DNA of 64,000 nucleotides from Gemmatimonadota bacterium. Lineage in GTDB: Bacteria; Gemmatimonadota; Gemmatimonadetes; Gemmatimonadales; GWC2-71-9. The translations under genes and the position numbers were made by a program. Below the pieces are notes generated by a model, which saw nothing but the letters and a program-made list of their open reading frames with translations, had not been told where the DNA came from and made no database searches. The first letter of the stretch is position 1. Each line of letters begins with the position of its first letter. The stretch is from assembly GCA_003222135.1 (NCBI GenBank), contig QHUM01000037.1, positions 62,001 to 126,000 on the forward strand, read 5' to 3'. Shown one piece after another: positions 25,932 through 35,121 of the stretch.

Positions 25932-27225
25932 GCGGGTGCTGGTGCTCGACGGTCAAACCACGCAGGGGCTCGCCTGTGTGCGCTCGCTCGGGCGGGCGGG
26001 ACATACCGTGTTCGTGGCGAGTCCGTTGCGCCGCCCGCTGGCGGCCTGGTCGCGGTACTGCCGCGCCCACTTCCGCTTGGGCGACGAGACGATCGCCGCA
26101 TTCGCGGCGCTGCGCGCGTGGGCCCAGACGCAGGGCGTGCGCGTCGTGTTGCCGCAGCGGGAGCGGTCGTGCCTCTTGTGCGACGCCGAGCGCGCGCAAT
26201 GGGAGGCGGCGGGGATCGTCGTCGGGTGCGGCCCGCAGGACATGCTGCTGCACGCCTTCGACAAGGCTCGGACGCTCGAGCTCGCCGCCGCTTGCGGCGT
26301 GCGGATTCCGCCGACGCGGTTTCCGCGCACGCTCGCCGAGGCACGCGCAGCCGCCGAGGCGATCGGATACCCCTGCATCCTCAAACCCCGGTTCAGCGAT
26401 TTCTGGGACGGCGGCCGGTTCCAGGCCGAGCACGGCGCGCGCTACGTGCCCGACCACGCGGGGCTCGAGGCCGGCGTGGCCGCCTGTCGCCGGGGCGAGG
26501 CTTGGCCGCTGATCCAGGGGATCGTCGCGGGGCGGGGGAAAGGGGTGTTCGCGCTGTGTGACCACGGCGAGCCCGTCGCCTGGTTCGGCCACGAGCGCCT
26601 GCGCGACGTTCGACCGTCGGGATCGGGAAGCAGTCTGCGGCGCTCGATCCCGCTCGATCCACGGCTGCGGGAGCCGGCGGCTCGCCTGCTCGCCGCCATG
26701 GCCTGGCACGGGCCGGTCATGGTCGAGTTCCGCGACGACGGCTCCGGCGAGCCATGCCTCATCGAGGTGAACGGCCGGTTTTGGGGCTCGCTCGAACTGG
26801 CGATCGCGTCCGGTGTCGACTTCCCGAAGCTGTGGGTGGCGCTGCTCCGCGGCGAGCGGGTCGCGGCGACCAGCGCGTACGAGACCGGCGTGACGCTGCG
26901 ATGGGCGTGGGGCGACGTCAAACGGCTGCTCTATGTCGTCGCGGGAGCGCCGCCGGGATGCCCCGAGCCATACCCGAGCGTCCTGCAAGGCTTGCGGGAA
27001 GTCCTGGGTCCCCAGCCGGTCGGCACCCGGAGTGAAACGTGGCGATCGGATGACCGGTGGCCTGGCGTCGGGGAGTGGATGCAGGGCATCGGCGGCTTGG
27101 GCGGGTTGTTCCGCGCGACGTTCGCACGGCGGCTCCGGCGCGCCCCGCCGCCGAGTCTCTCCGATGTCCCCAAGCGCGCCACCCCGACCCCGGGCTCGCA
27201 GACCCCGGAGGTGATGCGTCCATGA
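25918..27225 (+). CDS. ATP-grasp family ligase (EPS-associated)
   Basis: A 435-residue protein beginning at a GTG that overlaps the glycosyltransferase by 14 bases. The pre-ATP-grasp region (VLVLDGQTTQGLACVRSLGRAGH) and the grasp core are clear: IGYPCILKPRFSDFWDGG for the ATP-binding lysine region, then VMVEFRDDGSGEPCLIEVNGRFWGS with the Mg-binding Glu and Asn. Related carbamoyl-phosphate-synthase-like ATP-grasp enzymes join a carboxylate to an amine or thiol via an acylphosphate. With asnB, the GNAT protein and a second ATP-grasp gene in the same operon, amino-acid or amide decoration of the glycan is a reasonable guess. Confidence 0.82.
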   Translation: MPSFERVLVLDGQTTQGLACVRSLGRAGHTVFVASPLRRPLAAWSRYCRAHFRLGDETIAAFAALRAWAQTQGVRVVLPQRERSCLLCDAERAQWEAAGIVVGCGPQDMLLHAFDKARTLELAAACGVRIPPTRFPRTLAEARAAAEAIGYPCILKPRFSDFWDGGRFQAEHGARYVPDHAGLEAGVAACRRGEAWPLIQGIVAGRGKGVFALCDHGEPVAWFGHERLRDVRPSGSGSSLRRSIPLDPRLREPAARLLAAMAWHGPVMVEFRDDGSGEPCLIEVNGRFWGSLELAIASGVDFPKLWVALLRGERVAATSAYETGVTLRWAWGDVKRLLYVVAGAPPGCPEPYPSVLQGLREVLGPQPVGTRSETWRSDDRWPGVGEWMQGIGGLGGLFRATFARRLRRAPPPSLSDVPKRATPTPGSQTPEVMRP

Positions 27226-28271
27226 GCCCCACCACCCCACGCGTCGCGACCGTGTCCGTGATCGTGCCGTGCCGTAACGAGGAGCGCTACATCGCCCGCT
27301 GCCTCGATTCGATCGTGGCCGCGGAATACCCGCGCGATCGTCTCGAAGTGTTGGTCGTGGACGGCTTGAGCGAGGATCGCACGCGGGCGATCGTCGCCGA
27401 CTACGTCACGCGCTACCCGTTCATTCGCCTGTTGGACGATCCCGCACGGACTCCGCCGACCGCCGTCAACACAGGGATCCGGGCCGCCCGCGGCGAGATT
27501 CTCGTACGCATGGATGCGCACGGGGTGTATCCTCCGAACTACATCCCCGGGCTCGCGGCGGCGCTCCAGCAGACGGGCGCGGACAGCGTGGGCGGCGTCC
27601 TCGTCACGCTCCCCGCCAACCAGACGGCGCTCGGGAAGGCGATCGCCATCGCGATGTCGCACCCGTTCGGGGTGGGCAACTCCTATTTCCGAGTCGGCGT
27701 CCGCGAACCCCGCTGGGTCGATACGATCGCGTTCTTCTGCTGCCGCCGTGAGACGTTCGATCGCATCGGCCTGTTCGACGAAGCCCTGGCACGCGACGAG
27801 GACAGCGAGTTCAACGGCCGTCTCATCCAGGCCGGTGGACGCATCCTGCTCGTGCCGAACGTGACGGCGCAGTATTACGCCAGGGATTCCCTGCGGCAGC
27901 TGGCTCGGATGTACCACCAGTACGGCTATTCCAAACCGCTGGTCGCCAGGAAATTAGGACGCGTGACCACGGTCCGGCAGCTCGTGCCCGCGGGGTTCGT
28001 GCTCACGCTGGCGGCGGCGACGCTCGCGACGCCCTGGGTGCCCGCGGCCGGCGCGGTGTGCGTCGCCGCCGCGGCCCCGTATCTCCTGGCCGTCATGGCG
28101 TGCGCGATCGGTGCCGGGTACCGCGCCGGGCTGCGCACCGTCGCGGCGTTGGCGCTCGCGTTTCCGATCGTGCATGTGAGCTACGGGCTCGGTTTTCTGC
28201 GGTCCACGCTGAAGTTGATGCTGGGGTCCGGACGCCGGGTCCCACCGGTCGAGATGCCACTGTCGCGCTGA
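27222..28271 (+). CDS. GT2-family glycosyltransferase (ExoA-like)
   Basis: A GT-A fold inverting glycosyltransferase of 349 residues with VSVIVPCRNEERYIARCLDS at the N-terminus, VVDGLSEDRT and a DxD-like VRMDAHGVYPP. The acceptor-site ARDEDSEFNGRLIQAGG follows. Two to three C-terminal transmembrane helices (from about residue 255) anchor it in the inner membrane, as in ExoA-type enzymes of succinoglycan synthesis. ATGA overlap couples it to the ATP-grasp gene. The sugar specificity is unknown. Confidence 0.9.
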   Translation: MSPTTPRVATVSVIVPCRNEERYIARCLDSIVAAEYPRDRLEVLVVDGLSEDRTRAIVADYVTRYPFIRLLDDPARTPPTAVNTGIRAARGEILVRMDAHGVYPPNYIPGLAAALQQTGADSVGGVLVTLPANQTALGKAIAIAMSHPFGVGNSYFRVGVREPRWVDTIAFFCCRRETFDRIGLFDEALARDEDSEFNGRLIQAGGRILLVPNVTAQYYARDSLRQLARMYHQYGYSKPLVARKLGRVTTVRQLVPAGFVLTLAAATLATPWVPAAGAVCVAAAAPYLLAVMACAIGAGYRAGLRTVAALALAFPIVHVSYGLGFLRSTLKLMLGSGRRVPPVEMPLSR

Positions 28272-28278
28272 GGCCGCC

Positions 28279-29091
28279 ATGTCCAGGCACGCTCCTTGGT
28301 CAGTCCCGGCAACGGCCGTCGCCACGTTCGGCTACCACGACGTGACGGACGAGCCGCGCGCGTCGGGGTTCCAGTGGCGCGGCGCCGCCCCCTACACCAT
28401 CGGCCGGGCCGTCTTCAGCAGTCACCTCGACGCAATGGCGACCGTGTCGCGCCGCCCCGAGCTCGTCACGGCAGCCGATGTCGCGACGCCGGGCCGGCAC
28501 CTGCTGCTGACGTTCGACGACGGAGGCAAGAGCGCGCTCGACGTGAGCGACGAGCTGTCGCGTCGCGGTTGGCTGGGCCACTTCTTCATCGTCAGCGGTC
28601 GCATCGGCGACGCGACATTCCTCGACGCCGCCGGCATCCGGTACCTGCGGCGCTCGGGGCACATCATCGGCAGCCATTCCCACACGCATCCGAATATCTT
28701 CCGCGAGCAGACGCGCGAACAGATGGTCGCCGAGTGGCGGACGAGCTGCGACCGGCTCGCCGACCTGCTAGGTGAGCCCTGCACCGTCGCGTCCGTGCCG
28801 GGAGGTGACATCTCCCCGGCCGTGCTCCAGTCCGCCGCCGTCGCCGGCGTGCGTTACCTCTTCACGTCCGAGCCGTCGTTCGTCCCGCGCATGGTGGACG
28901 GCTGCCGGGTGCTGGGGCGCTACCACGTGAAGGTGGGTACGGCCCCCGAGCGGATCGCGGCGCTGGCGCGCTTCGAGGGGTGGCGCACCGCGCTGATGGT
29001 GCGGCGCCTCAAGGATCTGCTGCGCGACCATCTCCCCGGACTGTACCGCAGTTACGTGCGTTATACCACGCGGGAAGCGATGCCGGGATGA
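28279..29091 (+). CDS. Polysaccharide deacetylase (NodB/CE4 domain)
   Basis: A 270-residue protein with the NodB homology motifs LLTFDDGGKSALD (catalytic and metal Asp pair) and IGSHSHTHPN (metal His pair), then SVPGGDISP in place of the usual RxPxG motif. It removes N- or O-acetyl groups from polysaccharide. No convincing signal peptide is present, so it may act in the cytoplasm on lipid-linked intermediates, as seen for some EPS-cluster members. The ATG is 7 bases after the GT2 stop, and the next gene overlaps its stop. Confidence 0.88.
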   Translation: MSRHAPWSVPATAVATFGYHDVTDEPRASGFQWRGAAPYTIGRAVFSSHLDAMATVSRRPELVTAADVATPGRHLLLTFDDGGKSALDVSDELSRRGWLGHFFIVSGRIGDATFLDAAGIRYLRRSGHIIGSHSHTHPNIFREQTREQMVAEWRTSCDRLADLLGEPCTVASVPGGDISPAVLQSAAVAGVRYLFTSEPSFVPRMVDGCRVLGRYHVKVGTAPERIAALARFEGWRTALMVRRLKDLLRDHLPGLYRSYVRYTTREAMPG

Positions 29092-30200
29092 CGCAGACCG
29101 CCGCCGCACGCGCGCTGGTGCGCGAAGCCACCCCCCGCGAACTCGCCGCCTGGGACGAGCTGGTAACCCAATTCACCAACCACCGTCTGGTCCACCGCGC
29201 CGCGTGGATCCGCTCGCTCGAGATGTCGGGGCTGGGCCGGCCACTCTGGCTCGTGTTCGAGTCCAACGGCGACGTCGCGGGCTGCCTCCCCGGTCTGCTC
29301 GTCCGGCTGGGGCCGATCCGCCTGTTCGGGTCGCCGCTCGAGGGGTGGCAGACCGTGAGCCTCGGCCCGGCGTTCGACCCGGCCCGCCTCACCACGGCCG
29401 GCATGATGGAGACGCTCGTCCCCTACCTCGAGCACCGGCACGGCGTGCACCACGTGGAGCTCATGTCGCGCGACCTGGACCCCGCAGATATGGTGGCCGG
29501 CGGCTTCCGCGAGGCCCATGTCGTCACGTACCGCGTACCGCTGCACGCCGGCAACCCCGAGGCGACGCTCCGGGCATTCAAAGAAAGCGCGCGCCGCAAC
29601 GTGCGCCGCGCCGCCAAGCTGGGCCTGGTCGTGCAGTTCGAGGAGGACGAATCGTTCGTGGACGAGCACTATGACCAGTTGTGCGAGGTATACGCGCGCA
29701 ACGGCGTCGTCGTCCCATTCGGGAAACGGCGCGTGCTGGAGTGCTTCCGCCACATGCGGGCCGCCGGGCAACTCCTGGCCGTCTCGGTCCGGCTGCCGCG
29801 CACGACCACGTGTATCGCGACGGGCATGTTCTTCCAGGACGGTCGCGAGCTGCTGCTGTGGACCTGGACCCACCGCACCCGCTACCGCTGGTACCGGGCG
29901 ACCGAGCTGATGACTTGGACGGTGATGCAGCGGGCGATGGCGGCCGGCTGCACCAGCATCGACTTCATGGGGGGCGGCGATTTCAAAGCCAAGCTCGGCG
30001 GCGAGCCCGAGCTCTCCAAATCGCGCTGGATCCGCAGTCGGTACCGCTGGCTCACGGCGGCCCGCTCGGCCGCCGCGCACGGGTATCGCTGGCAGCAGGC
30101 GCTGCGCGGCCGCCTGGGGCAGCTCCGCCTCGCCCTGGCCGACCGGCTGGCGGGCAACGGGGAGGGTAGCGGGATGCCGGCCCACGGGGTCGGCGCGTGA
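29088..30200 (+). CDS. FemAB/CelD-like GNAT-fold acyltransferase
   Basis: A 370-residue protein with the double-GNAT (acetyltransf_6) layout. The first half contains LVFESNGDVAGCLPGLLVRLGPIRLFGSPL. The second contains FKESARRNVRRAAKLGLVV, a long helix typical of the family, and the closing CTSIDFMGGGDFKAKLGGEPEL that resembles the DFG-type signature FKxxxG. Such proteins transfer acyl or aminoacyl groups and are common in exosortase/EPS loci. It overlaps the deacetylase (ATGA) and the second ATP-grasp gene (GTGA), so the three are co-translated. Confidence 0.83.
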   Translation: MTQTAAARALVREATPRELAAWDELVTQFTNHRLVHRAAWIRSLEMSGLGRPLWLVFESNGDVAGCLPGLLVRLGPIRLFGSPLEGWQTVSLGPAFDPARLTTAGMMETLVPYLEHRHGVHHVELMSRDLDPADMVAGGFREAHVVTYRVPLHAGNPEATLRAFKESARRNVRRAAKLGLVVQFEEDESFVDEHYDQLCEVYARNGVVVPFGKRRVLECFRHMRAAGQLLAVSVRLPRTTTCIATGMFFQDGRELLLWTWTHRTRYRWYRATELMTWTVMQRAMAAGCTSIDFMGGGDFKAKLGGEPELSKSRWIRSRYRWLTAARSAAAHGYRWQQALRGRLGQLRLALADRLAGNGEGSGMPAHGVGA

Positions 30201-31378
30201 GCGCGCCGCGGCCACTGGCCTGCGTGCTGGGGAGCATGGATCTGGTGCGTCCACTCGGGCTGGCCCACATCCGCTGCGTCGTCGCCGCCCGGCCCGGCGC
30301 CCCACCCCGCTATTCCCGGTTCACCGACGGGCGGCTCGACTGGACCGACCCGTGGCGTCATCCGGATGTCCTCGCTGGCACGCTGATCGCCTTCGGCGCG
30401 GCGCAGGCAGAGTCGCCGGTGCTGTTCTACGAGGAGGACGGCGACCTGCTGTTCATTTCGCGCTGGCGCGCCGCCCTGGCGCGGGCCTTCAGGTTCGTCG
30501 TGCCCGACGCGACCCTGGTCGAAGACCTGGTGGACAAGGAGCGGTTCCAGCAGCTCGCGGCCCGCGCGAACCTCCCCGTCCCCCAGGCACGCCGCGTCGA
30601 TCCCGTGGCCGAGCGGCCGGGCGAGCTGGGGCTGCGCTTCCCGCTGGTTCTGAAGCCGCTGACCCGACGCCCCGCGTCATGGGACCCGGTGGCCGGCGGC
30701 GCGAAAGCCCTGCGCGTGGACACGCCGCCCGACCTGGCGGCGCTGTGGCCGCGTCTCGCCGCCGCCGGGCTGCCGTTGCTCGCGCAGGAGCTCGTCGCGG
30801 GATCGGAGCGGCGGATCGAGAGCTACCACGCGTACGTCCGCCCCGGTGGCGAGGTGGTGGGCGAGTTCACCGGCCGGAAGATCCGGACTTGGCCGCTCGA
30901 ACGCGGCGAGAGCACCGCCCTCGAGCTCACCGACGCGCCCGACGTCGCGGCGCTCGGGCGCGACGTCCTCGCGCGCCTGCAGTTTGCGGGCGTCGCGAAG
31001 CTCGACTTCAAGCGTGACCTCGCGGGGCGATTGTGGCTGCTCGAGATCAATCCTCGCTTCACTCTGTGGCACCACCTGGGCGCCGTCGCGGGGGTCAACC
31101 TCCCCGCCCTGGTGTACGCCGACCTGACCGGCAGCGGTGCCGACGGAGCGCGGCACACGCCCACGCGCGCTCGCCCGGGCGCGCACTGGTGCCGGCCTTG
31201 GGTCGATTGGCGCGCCGCGCGCGCCACCGGCCTGCCGCTGTGGCGCTGGGCCCCCTGGGCGCTGGCCTGCGACGCCAAGTCGGTCGTCGCCTGGGACGAT
31301 CCGCTCCCGCTGCTCGGCGCCACGGTGTGGCGCCAGCTGCGATCAGCGGCGCGCGCTAGCGCCGCGAGCCATTCGTGA
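30197..31378 (+). CDS. ATP-grasp family ligase, second copy in the EPS operon
   Basis: A 393-residue protein starting at a GTG that overlaps the previous stop (GTGA). ATP-grasp features are FPLVLKPLTRRPASWDP, LLAQELVAGSERRIESYHAYV, FAGVAKLDFKRD and the metal-binding LWLLEINPRFTLWHH. It differs in sequence from the ATP-grasp protein at 25918 and is more like the D-aspartate-ligase or carbamoylphosphate-synthase type seen in EPS clusters. It is the last plus-strand gene of the operon, and its end overlaps the convergent glycosyltransferase gene by 23 bases. Confidence 0.82.
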   Translation: MSAPRPLACVLGSMDLVRPLGLAHIRCVVAARPGAPPRYSRFTDGRLDWTDPWRHPDVLAGTLIAFGAAQAESPVLFYEEDGDLLFISRWRAALARAFRFVVPDATLVEDLVDKERFQQLAARANLPVPQARRVDPVAERPGELGLRFPLVLKPLTRRPASWDPVAGGAKALRVDTPPDLAALWPRLAAAGLPLLAQELVAGSERRIESYHAYVRPGGEVVGEFTGRKIRTWPLERGESTALELTDAPDVAALGRDVLARLQFAGVAKLDFKRDLAGRLWLLEINPRFTLWHHLGAVAGVNLPALVYADLTGSGADGARHTPTRARPGAHWCRPWVDWRAARATGLPLWRWAPWALACDAKSVVAWDDPLPLLGATVWRQLRSAARASAASHS

Positions 31379-32354
31379 GCACCGACCGATAGACGTCGAT
31401 CACCTTCGCTGTGAGCGCCGCCTCGTCCAGATCTTTCAGGGAGTCCCGTCCGTTGCTGCGTTGGGTTCTGCGGAGCACCCGCTCCAGCCCGGCCGCGATG
31501 GTGTCCGGCCGGTCGTCGGGGCACAGCTCGCACTCCGACACGCCCCGCAGCCGCAGCGACACGTCGCCGACCGCAACCGACACGACGGGGAGGTTGCAGG
31601 CGAGCGCTTCCTTGACGGCGTTAGGCGAGCCCTCCTGCATGGACGTGAAGACCAGCGCATCGCACGCATTCATGTAGTACGGCATGTCCGCGTGCAGCAC
31701 TCCCCAGCCGACGATGAGCTCGGCGGGGAGCGACTGGTTCAACAGCTCCATCGCCCGCTGCGCCAAGGGAAAGCGCTTGCGCGGTTCGGTGGGCCTCCCG
31801 ACCCACAACACCAGCCGCTTGTCGAGCGGCAGCCCCAGGTGACGCCGGGCCTCGGCTCGAGGGATCAGGCGAAACAGGGCGAAGTCGAGGCCCGAAGGGA
31901 TAGTGTGGACCGGGACGACCGGGCCGAGCAAGGCACGCATGTGCTCCGACACGACGATGACCGAGTCGGCGTGTGAGGCGACCCACTGCGAGATGCGCTG
32001 CAGGATTCTTCCCTTGAGCCCGATGCGGCCGTCGACGTCGTCGATGATCCCCTGCAAATCGTCGCCTCGCAGCGTCACGACGAGCGGCAAACGCTTCGGC
32101 AGCGCCAGCAGCCCGCTCTGCCCGAATTGGGCGTGCACCAGGTCGTAGCGGCCCGCCCCGAGGCGGGATCGCACCCACGTCCATCCCGTCACGTAGTGCC
32201 TGAGCTTCTGGCGCCCGCGGAAATCGAAGACATCGACTTCCACGCCCGCGGCCCGAAGAAACTCCGCCTGGCGCTTGACGAACTGCTGGGTGTGCGGCCG
32301 CCCCGGCTCGGGGTAGCCACTGGTGATCATGAGGACGCGAATCGGCATGGACAC
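31356..32354 (-). CDS. GT4-family glycosyltransferase (convergent paralogue)
   Basis: A 332-residue GT-B enzyme that is clearly paralogous to the one at 24891-25931. Shared blocks include RVLMITS, FVKRQAEFLRAAGVEVDVF, HAQFGQSGLLALPKRLPLV, and the EX7E element EGSPNAVKEALACNLPVVS. It lies on the opposite strand, 6 bases downstream of the last beta-helix-type paralogue (32361-33572), so it is probably transcribed with that family rather than with the EPS operon. This suggests functional coupling between the surface-protein array and glycan synthesis, or a local inversion or duplication. Confidence 0.9.
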   Translation of the reverse strand: MSMPIRVLMITSGYPEPGRPHTQQFVKRQAEFLRAAGVEVDVFDFRGRQKLRHYVTGWTWVRSRLGAGRYDLVHAQFGQSGLLALPKRLPLVVTLRGDDLQGIIDDVDGRIGLKGRILQRISQWVASHADSVIVVSEHMRALLGPVVPVHTIPSGLDFALFRLIPRAEARRHLGLPLDKRLVLWVGRPTEPRKRFPLAQRAMELLNQSLPAELIVGWGVLHADMPYYMNACDALVFTSMQEGSPNAVKEALACNLPVVSVAVGDVSLRLRGVSECELCPDDRPDTIAAGLERVLRRTQRSNGRDSLKDLDEAALTAKVIDVYRSVLTNGSRR

Positions 32355-32360
32355 GCGGAA

Positions 32361-33572
32361 TCAGTTGTTGATCGTGACCACGATCCCCTCGGATGTCGTG
32401 GTGTTGCCCGCCGCGTCCCGCGCCGTAGCGGTGAGCCGGTAGCTCCCGTTCGGCAGGGTGTGGGAATCCCATGACAGCGTGAATTTCGTGATCGGTGCCT
32501 CCGTCTGCACCTCCGCTCCCACATCCTGGCCGTCCAAGCGGAACTGCACGCCGTTCACCGCCTGGTCGTCCACGGCGGTGGCGGTCAGGGCGACGACGCC
32601 GCTGACCGTGTCGCTGTCCGCCGGAGCATAGACCGACACGATGGGCGGCGCGGCATCGACGCGGGCTTGCGGATGGCTGGCCTTCCAGGCCGCCACGGCG
32701 CGGTTCCAATAGTCGAGCCCAACGTCACCGGTGAGCAAGGTGTAGCACGACGGCAGGGTCTCCGGGAAAGGACCTGCGCCCAGCCAGATCATCACGTTAC
32801 CGGAACACGTCTTCAGCTTGTTCGCCGGCGGAATCAGCACGTCGTTTTCCACGATGGGGCTGTCGACCCGGTACACGTTGTTGTAAAGCGCAATCATGGG
32901 CGCCCTGGCGTCCCACTTGAAGAATCCGCCATGGCCGGGCTTGCTGTACCCTTGGTCCATGTCCTGGAGTCGAAACAGAGAGCTCTTCACCACCACGAGA
33001 TTGTTGCTCCCGTCGAGCGTCGTCGTGTACGCCCTCGAGCTGAAGCCTTCGAAGCAGCCGTCGAACAGCGAATTCTCGATCGTGCCGCTGTTCAGGAAGT
33101 CGTTCTCGACACAGTCATCGCGGATGAACTTGAAGTACGCGTTCCGCACGGTCCAGTCGGCGTCCCCCTGCGCATCCATGCTCGCCCCGTCGCCATAGTC
33201 GAAGACGAGCAGGTCCTCGAGCCGGAACGAGCTCGCCCGCGCCACCAACCCGTACGTGAGGTGCATCGTGTTGTACGGTGTGGCCGGCGGCTCGGATCCC
33301 ATGATGTGGCCGCCCAGAAAGCAGATCCCCTGCCCCCCCCCGACGGAGATCGCGATGTTCGCGGCCGTCACGAATCGTGCGTCGGCCGCGTCGATCGTGG
33401 TATTCTGGTTCAGGCTCGTGTTGGTGAACGCCGCCGTGTGCATGCCGCTCAGAGTGATTGTCGGGTTGGCCCGGGTGCACGGCACTGCGACGGGCGGCGG
33501 CTGCGTGACTTTGCCGCAAGCGGCAAGGACGGCAAGGATCGCGGTTGGAGACCACGCAACCGCGAGCTTCAC
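32361..33572 (-). CDS. Tandem beta-helix-like surface lipoprotein, paralogue 5
   Basis: A predicted lipoprotein of 404 residues. The GTG at 33572 gives a short signal with lipobox VLAAC (Cys19). The core (about 25-300) looks like a right-handed parallel beta-helix, with the family block IRDDCVENDFLNSGTIENSL, then FDGC, GHGGFFKW and the distal NVMIWLGAGPFPETLPSCYT. The C-terminal about 95 residues are a Big_9-type Ig-like domain (APPIVSVYAPADSDT to the end TINN). No stalk domain is present. Function is unknown; carbohydrate binding or cleavage at the cell surface is inferred from the fold and locus. The glycosyltransferase gene follows 6 bases after its stop. Confidence 0.72.
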   Translation of the reverse strand: MKLAVAWSPTAILAVLAACGKVTQPPPVAVPCTRANPTITLSGMHTAAFTNTSLNQNTTIDAADARFVTAANIAISVGGGQGICFLGGHIMGSEPPATPYNTMHLTYGLVARASSFRLEDLLVFDYGDGASMDAQGDADWTVRNAYFKFIRDDCVENDFLNSGTIENSLFDGCFEGFSSRAYTTTLDGSNNLVVVKSSLFRLQDMDQGYSKPGHGGFFKWDARAPMIALYNNVYRVDSPIVENDVLIPPANKLKTCSGNVMIWLGAGPFPETLPSCYTLLTGDVGLDYWNRAVAAWKASHPQARVDAAPPIVSVYAPADSDTVSGVVALTATAVDDQAVNGVQFRLDGQDVGAEVQTEAPITKFTLSWDSHTLPNGSYRLTATARDAAGNTTTSEGIVVTINN

Positions 33573-33610
33573 CGTTCGTTTCCGCAGGACGCGCGCGCCG
33601 GTCGCATCGA

Positions 33611-34864
33611 TCAGTTGCTGATCGTGACGGGGATGCCGGCCGCGGTGGCGCTGTTCCCCGCGGCATCGTGCGCGGTGGCCGTCAGCGTATGGGTGCCGTT
33701 GGCGCTCCCGCGCGAGTCCCACGGCAGCGTGTACTTCGTCGGCGTCAGGTCCGTCGTCGTGGCCGCGCCCAGGTCCTGGCCGTCCAGCTGAAAGCGCACC
33801 TCGGCCAGCTCCCGATCATCCACCGCCGTCGCCGTCAGCGTCACCACGCCCGTCACCGTCGCGTTCGCCGCCGGCGCAAACAGCGACACGACCGGCGGCC
33901 CCACATCCGCCGTCGCCGGCGGATGATTCGCCTTCCACTGCGCCACCGCCTGATTCCAGTAATCCAGCCCCGCCGCCCCCGTCATCAGCGTGAAGCAGCT
34001 CGGCAGCGGCTCCGGGTACGGCCCCGGCCCCAGCCAGACCATCACGTTGTTGGCACACCCGGCCAGCTTCCCGGGCGGCGGCGCCATGTGCTCGTCGCCA
34101 TCGTTGGACGGCTGATCGGCCCGAAACACGTCGTTGTACAACGCCAGCTGGGGCGACGTGGCGCTCCACTCGAAGAACGCGCCATGTCCCGGCACCGGGC
34201 CCGTGTACACCCCGTCCATCGGCTGCAGCCGCACCAGCGTATTCTGGATCGTCATGACGTTGCCGCTGCCGTCCGCCACCGCCTGGTACGGCCGCGAGGC
34301 GAACCCGATGAAGCAGCCGTCCAACAGCGCATCGTCCACCGTGCCCGCGAACACGAAATGATTCTCGACGCAGCCGTCCCGCGCATAGTGGACGTACGCC
34401 CCCCGCAGCGTCCAGTTCGGCGCGTTGCTGCCGAATGCCACCCCGTCGCCCCGGTTGAACGTGCGCACCCCCTCGACGGTCACGTTGGGCCCGTCGGGCA
34501 CCATGGCGTAGTAGTTCAGCGCCGTGCTCCACGTCGTCGCCGGCGGCAGGTTGCCGACGGTCTCACCTCCGTGGAAACACACGTTCGCACCTCCGCCCAG
34601 GCGAATCGAGATGTGCGCCGCCGTCCGCCACTGCGCCGCCGACGCGTCGATCCCCGTGTTGTCCGCCAGACTGGTGTTCGTGAACGCCGCCGTCTGCACC
34701 CCGCTCACCGTCTGCACCGTCCCCGCCTGCGCCAGGCATGACCCGGCCGCGGTGACCTGGGTATGGATGACGGGCCGCAGCTCTCGCTCGCTTTCACACG
34801 CCGAGACGAGGACGAGAAGCCCGAGGAAACGGACAGCACACGGATGCGAACGGAGCCGAGTCAT
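33611..34864 (-). CDS. Tandem beta-helix-like surface lipoprotein, paralogue 4
   Basis: A 417-residue predicted lipoprotein. I chose the ATG at 34864, which gives a basic n-region and lipobox LVSAC (Cys23); the longer open frame lacks a signal. The core is the diverged form, with YARDGCVENHFVFAGTVDDA, LLDGC, PGHGAFFEW and NNVMVWLGPGPYPEPLPSCF. The Asp-Asp of the other family members reads Asp-Gly (RDGC), a possible active-site loss. The C-terminal Ig-like domain ends VTISN. It groups with paralogue 1 (38257) in the NNVMVWLGPG block rather than with its nearest neighbours. Confidence 0.7.
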   Translation of the reverse strand: MTRLRSHPCAVRFLGLLVLVSACESERELRPVIHTQVTAAGSCLAQAGTVQTVSGVQTAAFTNTSLADNTGIDASAAQWRTAAHISIRLGGGANVCFHGGETVGNLPPATTWSTALNYYAMVPDGPNVTVEGVRTFNRGDGVAFGSNAPNWTLRGAYVHYARDGCVENHFVFAGTVDDALLDGCFIGFASRPYQAVADGSGNVMTIQNTLVRLQPMDGVYTGPVPGHGAFFEWSATSPQLALYNDVFRADQPSNDGDEHMAPPPGKLAGCANNVMVWLGPGPYPEPLPSCFTLMTGAAGLDYWNQAVAQWKANHPPATADVGPPVVSLFAPAANATVTGVVTLTATAVDDRELAEVRFQLDGQDLGAATTTDLTPTKYTLPWDSRGSANGTHTLTATAHDAAGNSATAAGIPVTISN

Positions 34865-35121
34865 CGATAGCACGTGGTCGGAGTTGGCTGACGCATGCCG
34901 GCTAGCGGCGCAGACGGGTCGAGGTATTGCATGGATCGCGCCATTTGACCCCCGGAAGGGGGGCGGCCGGCCGCGTGGAAATATGGTCGGGCTGGCTGGG
35001 GGGGACCCCGCGGAGCTCGCGCGTCGGCGCCGATTCCTCGCGACACTGTGGCGCAGCCGCAGCACACGAGGGCTGCAGCCGTCTCACCCGGTCCGTCGCT
35101 CACGACAACGGACCGATTCAG
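34865..35121. other. 257-bp spacer inside the paralogue array
   Basis: No gene is supported here. The spacer contains a short GC hairpin (CCCCC-ggaa-GGGGG near 34949-34962) and other G/C-rich arms. It separates paralogue 3 from paralogue 4 and is long enough to hold a promoter for paralogues 4 and 5 plus the glycosyltransferase, but I found no convincing -35/-10 pair and no second riboswitch core. Confidence 0.4.

Noticed and set aside
7260..31378. Exosortase (XrtA/EpsH)-type system, suggested by AsnB and FemAB-like genes
   Set aside because: No exosortase membrane protein, PEP-CTERM tail or PrsK/PrsR regulator gene is present in the window.
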